DNA of 64,000 bases from Longimicrobium sp. (GTDB taxonomy: Bacteria > Gemmatimonadota > Gemmatimonadetes > Longimicrobiales > Longimicrobiaceae), in the NCBI GenBank assembly GCA_036389135.1, contig DASVQP010000038.1:93154-157153 (forward strand). The letters are read 5' to 3'. The notes under the pieces were generated by a model. The model saw only the letters and a list, made by a program, of their open reading frames with translations, was not told the origin of the DNA and did not search any database. Shown here in pieces: positions 58,098-64,000 of this stretch (positions are counted from its first letter, which is position 1; the number at the start of each line of letters is the position of its first letter). The position numbers were made by a program, and so were the translations under genes.

Positions 58098-59981
58098 TTA
58101 CTTCCCACGCACCTGTATGTTCGCTTCCTTCAACTGATCCTCGCCGAGCTTCACCGGCGCGCCTTCGAAAAGGGCGCGGGCGCTGGTCGTTTTGGGGAAG
58201 GCGACGACGTCGCGGATCGAGGCGACGCCGGCAAGGAGCATCACCAGGCGGTCGAAGCCGAAGGCGAAGCCCGCGTGCGGCGGCGCGCCGAAACGGTACG
58301 CCTCCAGCAGGAACCCGAACTTCGCCTCCGCCTCCTCCTCGCCGATCCCCATCGCGGCGAAGACGGAGCGCTGCAGCTCGGGGATGTGGATGCGGACCGA
58401 GCCGCTCGCCATCTCCGCGCCGTTGCACACCGCGTCGTACGCGCGCGAGCGCAGGCCGCGGGCGTACAGGGCGCGCGCCTCCGCACCCGTGGGAGCGCCG
58501 TTCTTCGAGGCCTCCAGGAAGATGGGGAGGTCGTCGGGGTGCGGCATGCTGAACGGGTTGTGCGCGTACACCAGCCGGCCATGCTCCGCATCCCAGTCGA
58601 AGAGCGGGAACTCCGTCACCCAGAGCCACGCGTGCTTCGTCTCGTCCACCACGTCCATCTTACGGGCGAGGTGGCGGCGCAGCTCGTCCAGCGCCCCCTC
58701 CAGCGGCGACGCGATCGCCTCGTCGGACGCGGCGGTGGCGTCCGGGGCGGAGCGGAAGTGGCCCACGACGGCCACGAACAGATCGCCGGCCTCCATCCCG
58801 CTGGCGCCCAGGAACGACTCCAGCACGCCGCCCGTGAGCGCCTTTGCGAACTGGCCGGACATCCCCTCGTCGCCGCGCTTGACCCACAGGGCGCCCGCCG
58901 CGCCGCCGCGCTTCGCCACATCCTGCAGCTCGTCCAGCTCCCTGCGCGACAGCCGCGCGCCACCGGGGATGCGGATGCCGCGGATTCGCTGTGCCGTACC
59001 CTCGATCGCCTGGAAGAGGCGGAAGTCGGCGCCGGCCAGCGCCTCCGTCACGTCCACGATGGGCAGGTCGAAGCGCAGGTCCGGCTTGTCGGTGCCGTAG
59101 CGGGCGAGCGCCTCCATGAACGTCATGCGCGGGAACGGGACGGCGAGCTCCACCCCCAGCACGTCGCGGAAGACGGCCGCCATCAGCCCCTCGCCCAGCC
59201 GGAAGACGTCCTCCTCGTTCACGAACGCCATCTCGGCGTCGATCTGCGTGAACTCGAGCTGGCGGTCGGCGCGCAGGTCCTCGTCGCGCAGACAGCGGGC
59301 GATCTGGAAGTAGCGGTCGTAGCCGCTCACCATCAGCAGCTGCTTGTAGATCTGCGGCGACTGCGGGAGGGCGTAGAACTCGCCGGGGTGCATGCGGCTG
59401 GGCACCACGAAGTCGCGCGCGCCCTCCGGCGTCGGCTTGGTGAGCATGGGCGTCTCGATCTCGAGGAAGCCCTGCCCGCCCAGGTACGTGCGCGTGGCGT
59501 GCGCGGCGCGGTGCCGCACGATGAAGTTCCTCTGCAGCTCCGGCCGGCGCAGGTCCAGGTAGCGATAGCGCAGGCGCAGGTCCTCGGAGGCCAGCTCGTC
59601 GGACGGGGCGCGGTACACCTGGATGGGGAGCGGCTCGGCGCGCGTCAGGATGCGCAGCCCGGTGCAGCGCAGTTCCACGTCGCCCGTGGCCATGTCCGCG
59701 TTGTGCTGCCCGGCGATGCGGGGAAAGATCGTCCCCTCCACCTGCACCACGTCCTCGGGGCCCAGGTGGCGCGCCTCGGCGAGCACATCCTCCGGCGTCC
59801 AGGCGGGGTCGAAGGAGACCTGCACGATCCCCTCGCGGTCGCGCAGGTCCAGGAAGACGAGCCCGCCCAGGTCGCGGCGGCGGTGCACCCAGCCGGCGAG
59901 CGTGGCGGCGGTGCCTGCGTCGGCCGCGCGGAGCGTGCCCGCGGCGGCGGTGCGGAATGCGGTGGCGAAGTGGTCCGTCAT
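58098..59981 (-). CDS. aspS: Aspartyl-tRNA synthetase
   Basis: 627 residues. N-terminal OB anticodon-binding domain (LAGWVHRRRDLGGLVF), class II motif 2 (FQIARCLRDEDLRADRQLEFTQ), bacterial GAD insertion (about 300-400) and motif 3 (AFGFDRLVML). QSPQIYKQLL and the catalytic loop are intact. The single bacterial-type form often also charges tRNA-Asn when no AsnRS exists; that cannot be judged here. Confidence 0.97.
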   Translation of the reverse strand: MTDHFATAFRTAAAGTLRAADAGTAATLAGWVHRRRDLGGLVFLDLRDREGIVQVSFDPAWTPEDVLAEARHLGPEDVVQVEGTIFPRIAGQHNADMATGDVELRCTGLRILTRAEPLPIQVYRAPSDELASEDLRLRYRYLDLRRPELQRNFIVRHRAAHATRTYLGGQGFLEIETPMLTKPTPEGARDFVVPSRMHPGEFYALPQSPQIYKQLLMVSGYDRYFQIARCLRDEDLRADRQLEFTQIDAEMAFVNEEDVFRLGEGLMAAVFRDVLGVELAVPFPRMTFMEALARYGTDKPDLRFDLPIVDVTEALAGADFRLFQAIEGTAQRIRGIRIPGGARLSRRELDELQDVAKRGGAAGALWVKRGDEGMSGQFAKALTGGVLESFLGASGMEAGDLFVAVVGHFRSAPDATAASDEAIASPLEGALDELRRHLARKMDVVDETKHAWLWVTEFPLFDWDAEHGRLVYAHNPFSMPHPDDLPIFLEASKNGAPTGAEARALYARGLRSRAYDAVCNGAEMASGSVRIHIPELQRSVFAAMGIGEEEAEAKFGFLLEAYRFGAPPHAGFAFGFDRLVMLLAGVASIRDVVAFPKTTSARALFEGAPVKLGEDQLKEANIQVRGK

Positions 59982-60361
59982 CGGCGCAAAGGATCGGCAC
60001 CCGGCGCGGCGGCACGGGCGCGTCGTCGTGAGAAGAATCGGTGAGCGGCAAGTACGCCGGCGATCGCGCCCAGCGTGTCCGCCACCCAGTCCAGCAGGTC
60101 CGGTGTGCGGCCCGGCACGAAGCTCTGGTGCACCTCGTCCGATGCGCCGTACAGCGTCCCGATCGCGATCAGCGGGAGCCGGCCGACCGCGGCCGGTGCA
60201 CCGCCGTACGCCAGCAGCACGCCGAGCCCCGCGTACGCCGCGAAGTGCAGCATCTTGTCCGAGTTGTCCACGTCCGGCAGCCGCACCGTGGGCTGGGCGG
60301 AGGCCACAAAGATCGCGGCCATGTACAGCAGCGCCGGTGTCCAGCGCAGCCAGCGCTTCAC
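59978..60361 (-). CDS. VanZ-like membrane protein
   Basis: 127 residues, four predicted helices. VanZ-family landmarks: SDKMLHFAAYAGLGVLL, GASDEVHQSFVPGRTPDLLDWVADTLGA. Start overlaps the ptsN stop and its stop overlaps the aspS start, both by 4 bases. The family is tied to teicoplanin resistance in enterococci but is widespread and mostly of unknown role. Confidence 0.9.
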   Translation of the reverse strand: MKRWLRWTPALLYMAAIFVASAQPTVRLPDVDNSDKMLHFAAYAGLGVLLAYGGAPAAVGRLPLIAIGTLYGASDEVHQSFVPGRTPDLLDWVADTLGAIAGVLAAHRFFSRRRARAAAPGADPLRR

Positions 60362-60849
60362 GTGCTCTCGGCTTCGGCCAGCACGGCGAGGAAGTCGTCC
60401 GGCGTGCGGGCGGCGGCCAATCTCTCGCGCAACGCGTCGCGGCGCACCAGGCGCGAGATGCGCGAGAGCGCCTTGACGTGCGCCCCCGCCGCCGACTCCG
60501 GGCCCACCAGGAGGAAGACCAGCGTCACGGGGCGCCCGTCCAGCGCGTCGAAGTCCACCGGCTCGGGCGCTACGCCGGCCGCCATCACCAGCTCGGGCGC
60601 CGAGTCCGACTTCCCATGCGGGATCGCCACGCCGCTGCCGATGCCGGTGCTCAGCACCTCTTCGCGCGCGCGCACGGCGCGCAGCACGTCGGCGGGGTCG
60701 CTCAGGTAACCGCCGCGGTGCAGCACCTCCACCAGCTCCTGCAGCAGGGCGTCCTTGGACGCGCCTCGCAGCGGCACCTGGATGCGGTCCGGGGTCAGCA
60801 GCTCGGTCAGCAGCACGCGCACCTCAGAGGGGTGGAAAGCACCGGCCAC
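60358..60849 (-). CDS. ptsN: PTS IIA (nitrogen-type, PtsN-like) protein
   Basis: 163 residues; a GTG ten codons in would match the family N-terminus better. Fructose-type EIIA fold with the phospho-acceptor histidine in SGVAIPHGKSD and VFLLVGPESAAGAH. Lone EIIA proteins of this kind act as regulators rather than sugar transporters. First of the ptsN-vanZ-aspS coupled set. Confidence 0.93.
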   Translation of the reverse strand: MAGAFHPSEVRVLLTELLTPDRIQVPLRGASKDALLQELVEVLHRGGYLSDPADVLRAVRAREEVLSTGIGSGVAIPHGKSDSAPELVMAAGVAPEPVDFDALDGRPVTLVFLLVGPESAAGAHVKALSRISRLVRRDALRERLAAARTPDDFLAVLAEAEST

Positions 60850-60980
60850 GCCGTGGGGGAGCGTGGCCGGAAGCCCGTCAACCTAACGTGGGCCCGCGGC
60901 GGCATCAAGCATGCGCCCGGGGAACACCGCGGCCGGTGGGGGGAATCAAGCCGGAACGCGTACGGCGCGAATGTAACTCC

Positions 60981-61064
60981 GAGTCCTGAGTCCTAAGTCC
61001 TAAGTCCTAAGTCCTAAACAGCGGTGTTCAGCACTTAGCACTTAGCACTTAGCACTTAGCACTT
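60981..61064. repeat. Family B heptamer inverted array, copy 5
   Basis: Left arm of AAGTCCT units (four), centre AAACAGCGGTGTTCAG, right arm of complementary CACTTAG units (five). Ends 18 bases before the rlmN start codon, so it makes up most of the divergent ptsN-rlmN promoter region. Confidence 0.85.
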
Positions 61065-61081
61065 CCGTCCAACAAATCGCC

Positions 61082-62170
61082 ATGACACCCGAAGCACCCC
61101 CGACCGACCTGATCGGCCTCCTTCCCGAGGAGGCGGAAGCCGTGCTCCGCGCCCACTTCGAGCGCAGGGGGCAGCCCGCCTTCCGCGTGAAGCAGGTGCT
61201 GCGCTGGATCTACGAGCGCGAGGCGTTCGGCTTCGACGACATGACCGACCTGCCGCTGGCGGAGCGCGCCGCGCTCGGCGAGGCGTTCGCCTTCACCGCC
61301 CCCGCGCCGGCCAAGATCTCCCGCTCGGTGGACGGCACCGCCAAGCACCTCTGGCGCCTGGCGGACGGCGAGCTGATCGAGTCGGTGCTGATCCCCACCG
61401 CCACGCGCCTCACGCTGTGCATCTCGTCGCAGGCGGGGTGCGCGATGGCGTGCACCTTTTGCGCCACTGGCTGGGCAGGATACCGCCGCCAGCTCACGGC
61501 GGGGGAGATCGTGTCGCAGTTCCGCGGCGCGCGCCACTGGGCGCGCAGCCACGGCTACGACGACATCACCAACATCGTCTTCATGGGGATGGGCGAGCCG
61601 CTGATGAACCCCAAAGCGGTCTTCCCTACCCTGCGCATCCTGAACCACGGCTACAAGTTGGGGGCGCGGCGCATCACGGTGTCCACGGTGGGCGTGGTCC
61701 CCGGCATCCTGCGCATGGCGGAGATGCCGGAGCAGTTCCGCCTGGCCGTCTCGCTCCACGCGCCCAACCACGAGCTGCGCCAGAAGCTGATCCCGCTCGA
61801 GAAGAAGTACGACCTCGGCGAGCTCCTCGATGCCCTGCGCAAGTTCGACGCGGCGGGCGGCAAGCGGATCACCTTCGAGTACGTGATGATCGACGGCGTC
61901 ACCGACCTGCCGGAGCTGGCGGACGAGCTGGCGGTGGTGATCCGCGAGTTCAACGCCTTCGTGAACCTCATCCCCTTCAACCCGATCCCGGGTACGGACT
62001 GGCGCCCGTCGAAGCGGCAGCGTCTGAACTACTTCGTGGAGCGCCTGGAGTCGCGCGGCATCTCCGCCTTCGTGCGCGAGAGCCGCGGCAGCGACATCGC
62101 CGCCGCCTGCGGCCAGCTCCGCGCGGAGGTCAAGGAGGGGAGGAAGCCGGTGCAGATGGGGTCGATCTGA
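61082..62170 (+). CDS. rlmN: Dual-specificity RNA methyltransferase RlmN
   Basis: 362 residues. Radical SAM enzyme methylating C2 of A2503 in 23S rRNA and A37 in tRNAs. Cluster motif C120-AMA-C124-TF-C127, GMGEPL (SAM binding), SLHAPNHELR, and the methyl-carrier cysteine C343 in AAACGQLR. Complete. The only plus-strand housekeeping gene in this third of the window. Confidence 0.97.
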   Translation: MTPEAPPTDLIGLLPEEAEAVLRAHFERRGQPAFRVKQVLRWIYEREAFGFDDMTDLPLAERAALGEAFAFTAPAPAKISRSVDGTAKHLWRLADGELIESVLIPTATRLTLCISSQAGCAMACTFCATGWAGYRRQLTAGEIVSQFRGARHWARSHGYDDITNIVFMGMGEPLMNPKAVFPTLRILNHGYKLGARRITVSTVGVVPGILRMAEMPEQFRLAVSLHAPNHELRQKLIPLEKKYDLGELLDALRKFDAAGGKRITFEYVMIDGVTDLPELADELAVVIREFNAFVNLIPFNPIPGTDWRPSKRQRLNYFVERLESRGISAFVRESRGSDIAAACGQLRAEVKEGRKPVQMGSI

Positions 62171-62179
62171 AGGGTGGGG

Positions 62180-62530
62180 CCGGCGGTTGAAACCGCTGCA
62201 ACAACCGCGGGAAGCCTGCCTTCGCAGGGCTCGTGGGGGCGGGGTTGGTGTGGGGCGGCGGCGGCCCGTGCCGAATCCGGCGGGGGGGCGAATCGCGAAT
62301 CCCGGAAACCGGGGGCTGAAGCCCTCGGCTGGAACCACGGGAAGACCGCTGAAGCGGTCTCGCCAGCCGCAAGCCAGTCCGCGAAGGCGGACTACGTGTG
62401 GTTCCAGCGGCGAATTCATTCGCTCGTTGAGCGGGCTTCCCGCCGCGCCGGGTCCTGCCACGCGAACGGATCTCGCCCCCGAGTCCGCGAAGGCGGACTT
62501 TGTGCTGTTGTTGCCGCGAGTTTACTCGCC
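62180..62530. repeat. Family E composite palindromes, copy 4
   Basis: CGGTTGAAACCG, CCTGCCTTCGCAGG, GGGGGCTGAAGCCCTC, GACCGCTGAAGCGGTC, AGTCCGCGAAGGCGGACT (twice), GAATTCATTC and GAGTTTACTC with GTGCTGTTGTTGCCGC. Longest copy of the family; same order of modules as the copy at 30679. No gene. Confidence 0.85.
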
Positions 62531-62534
62531 ACCG

Positions 62535-62562
62535 GAGGAGCTGCTGATTTCAGCAGCTCCTC
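62535..62562. terminator. Convergent terminator between rlmN and the PrlF-like gene
   Basis: Perfect 13-base inverted repeat GAGGAGCTGCTGA / TCAGCAGCTCCTC around TT. Lies between convergent rlmN (plus) and the short minus-strand gene. T-run weak on both strands. Confidence 0.6.
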
Positions 62563-62583
62563 TGCCTTTGTCCTGAGGCTGAG

Positions 62584-62781
62584 TCAGTCGATTCGCTCGG
62601 TCAGATCCACGCGCATTTTCCCCACGAGCCGTTCCGCGCGTGCAAGCAAATCAGATGAAAGCGGCTGAATGCTCTCTGGATCCTCGGCCATGCCGCGCTC
62701 GATAATCGCGAGGAATGCTTCCAGCACAGTGCCGTCCTGTGAGCTTCCATCGTGTACGCCGTTGTTGCCCGTCTTCATCAT
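62584..62781 (-). CDS. Short PrlF-like protein (C-terminal half only)
   Basis: 65 residues from ATG 62781 (or 64 from ATG 62778, which sits 5 bases after a strong GGAGG). LEAFLAIIERGMAEDPESI and LSSDLLARAERLVGKMRVDL resemble the C-terminal part of PrlF/SohA-type antitoxins, which pair with YhaV toxins. The AbrB DNA-binding half and any toxin gene are missing. The start overlaps the DUF1028 stop by one base (TGATG), so it is coupled to that gene. Confidence 0.5.
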   Translation of the reverse strand: MMKTGNNGVHDGSSQDGTVLEAFLAIIERGMAEDPESIQPLSSDLLARAERLVGKMRVDLTERID

Positions 62782-63827
62782 CACCTCCGAACCGCGGTCA
62801 GCTCCCGGATCCGGCGGCGGACGGCGTCGGCTTTGCCGGTGCGCTCGAGGGCGGCCCAGAGGCGCTGGAGCGTTTCGGCGTCGACGAGGCCGGGCGGGGA
62901 GCCCTGGGCGGGGCCGGTGAGGCCTTCGGCGCGGCGGAATGCGTCGACGGCGGCGACGGCTTCCGGCGTGTAGACGTTGGCGGTGCTGTCGCGCGCGAGC
63001 TCGGTCTCGGCGCGGCGATAGTGGCCGAGTGCGTGGAGGATCAGCTTGAGCTGCCACACGTCCGATCCGGCGAACTGCTGGAGGGTGCGGAAGCCCAGCG
63101 TTTCCGAGATCGTGTTGTAGATGCGGCGCAGCTCCGCGACAGGCTCCGCGTGCTCGCAGACGTTGATGTCGGCCGTGACCTGGTCGGGCCGGCGGGAGCG
63201 GCCGGGGCGCGGATCGGCCACGATGACGGCGGCGGACTGGGCGCGCCCCTTTCGTGCGTCGCCGCCGGCCGCGTGGCCCGCGGCGAGCGCTTCGATCAGG
63301 CGGTCGGCAAGGTGGCGGCCGCTGGGCTCGGTTTCTTCGAAGCTGCGGGCGACGGCGGCGAGCACTTCGGGGCCGACCAGGAGGTTGCCCTGAGTGACGT
63401 AGTTGCGCCCGGCGCGGTTACCGGCCCACGGACTGTTGCCCGTCCCCGTGTGCTGCGCCGATGCGCCGTTCACCGCGATCACCCCCACCTGCCGCTGCGC
63501 CGCGAGGGTATCCGCCGCCAGCGTCTGGCGCAGGGCCTCGGCGGGGGCGACGCCGCGCGCAAGGAGGCTCAGCAGCTCGGGGCCGTACTCCACGCGCGTG
63601 AACGCCTGCGTCGCGACAGCGCCGACGCCCGCGCGCACGTGCGGCACCGCATTCCCGACGCACGCCACGCGCGTCGTGACCGCGACCCCGGTCTCGCCTG
63701 TGGCGGGGTCCACGGCGGCGATGGAGAAGGTGCTGAAGCGCAGGGGGTCGCCCCACGCGGCGGGCTCCTGCGCGGCGAGCGGGGCCGTGGCCAGGAGGAG
63801 CGGAACGCAGATTCGGATCGGGCGCAT
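62781..63827 (-). CDS. Secreted DUF1028-family protein
   Basis: 348 residues from ATG 63827 with a signal peptide (ICVPLLLATAPLAAQ). DUF1028 domain of the Ntn-hydrolase-like group: FSTFSIAAVDPATGETGVAV, VGAVATQAFTRVEYG, TGTGNSPWAGNRAG, NYVTQGNLLVGPEVL. A putative peptidoglycan-binding-like helical C-terminus (NTISETLGFRTLQQF to end) follows. Predicted periplasmic hydrolase; substrate unknown. A group II intron ends 42 bases upstream. Confidence 0.9.
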   Translation of the reverse strand: MRPIRICVPLLLATAPLAAQEPAAWGDPLRFSTFSIAAVDPATGETGVAVTTRVACVGNAVPHVRAGVGAVATQAFTRVEYGPELLSLLARGVAPAEALRQTLAADTLAAQRQVGVIAVNGASAQHTGTGNSPWAGNRAGRNYVTQGNLLVGPEVLAAVARSFEETEPSGRHLADRLIEALAAGHAAGGDARKGRAQSAAVIVADPRPGRSRRPDQVTADINVCEHAEPVAELRRIYNTISETLGFRTLQQFAGSDVWQLKLILHALGHYRRAETELARDSTANVYTPEAVAAVDAFRRAEGLTGPAQGSPPGLVDAETLQRLWAALERTGKADAVRRRIRELTAVRR

Positions 63828-63869
63828 GGGAGTCGGTTCGGGGACGAAAAACCGCAACCGCGGGCCTCA

Positions 63870-64000
<131 letters not shown>

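Overview
The window is a 64 kb, GC-rich (roughly 70%) bacterial chromosome segment with a lysed-together housekeeping layout: long runs of minus-strand genes that overlap by 1 or 4 bases (ATGA, GTGA, TTGA, TGATG junctions). The gene set (Ccm haem-lyase system, TonB-dependent receptor, DegP, PgpH, RuvABC, FtsY, lipoproteins with lipoboxes) points to a didermic bacterium. My best inference, from overall gene order and style, is Gemmatimonadota (Longimicrobium-like); no marker here proves this.

Layout. 1-3.5 kb: a DegP/HtrA protease (cut by the window start) divergent from an OmpR-type response regulator and histidine kinase, with helically phased TTA repeats between them. 3.6-5.0 kb: an IS110-family insertion sequence sitting in a palindromic intergenic repeat. 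5-16.6 kb: a dense minus-strand run (tgt, yajC, def, fmt, thiE, thiS, thiG, rsmB, PASTA protein, TlpA thioredoxin, YbbR protein, tsaD, metallophosphoesterase, TamB-like protein). 16.8-20.5 kb: an accessory island splitting the usual queA-tgt pair; it holds a plus-strand AAA ATPase + DUF4276 (TOPRIM-like) pair, a broken copy of the 3' end of queA, and an SPFH/prohibitin gene with a small membrane partner. 20.6-24.9 kb: queA, ruvB, ruvA, ruvC, yebC. 25-30.6 kb: YciI, inositol-phosphatase family, secreted subtilisin, two TPR proteins, CutA, a Trm112-like protein. 30.9-33.0 kb: a pterin cluster (QueD, SDR, FolE, PTPS) behind a structured leader with a terminator. 33.6-41.6 kb: TonB receptor with small DUF2946-like protein, nfo, recG, ftsY, superoxide dismutase. 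41.8-43.1 kb: an erythromycin-esterase-family lipoprotein. 43.5-44.5 kb: a second small island, again bounded by a broken 3' gene copy (ccmD), holding an ATLF-like metallopeptidase and a small partner. 44.5-50.3 kb: cytochrome c maturation operon ccmEFH-(zinc ribbon)-ccmABCD, with an atypical CcmE (Cys ligand) and a CcmH-like protein that lacks its CxxC. 50.6-60.8 kb: recN, mgtE, ybeY, pgpH, phoH, aspS, vanZ-like, ptsN. 61-64 kb: rlmN, a PrlF-like short protein, a DUF1028 secreted protein and the 3' end of a group II intron entering from beyond the window.

The intergenic space is unusually rich in dispersed repeats. I separate six families: (A) a CGATAAC palindrome that is the IS110 target, (B) inverted arrays of 7-base units (AAGTGCT), (C) a 195-base MITE-like element with TGTCATCCTGAG ends, (D) short GTAGGGGC palindromes, (E) composite AGTCCGCG/GGCGGACT palindromes, (F) CACAGAG palindromes. 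Several are nested inside one another.

The most interesting items are the two small islands bounded by degraded 3' copies of the neighbouring gene (queA and ccmD), the ATPase + TOPRIM-like pair in the first, the variant Ccm system, the IS110 element with a visible target core and a candidate bridge RNA, and a switching-type leader before the pterin genes.
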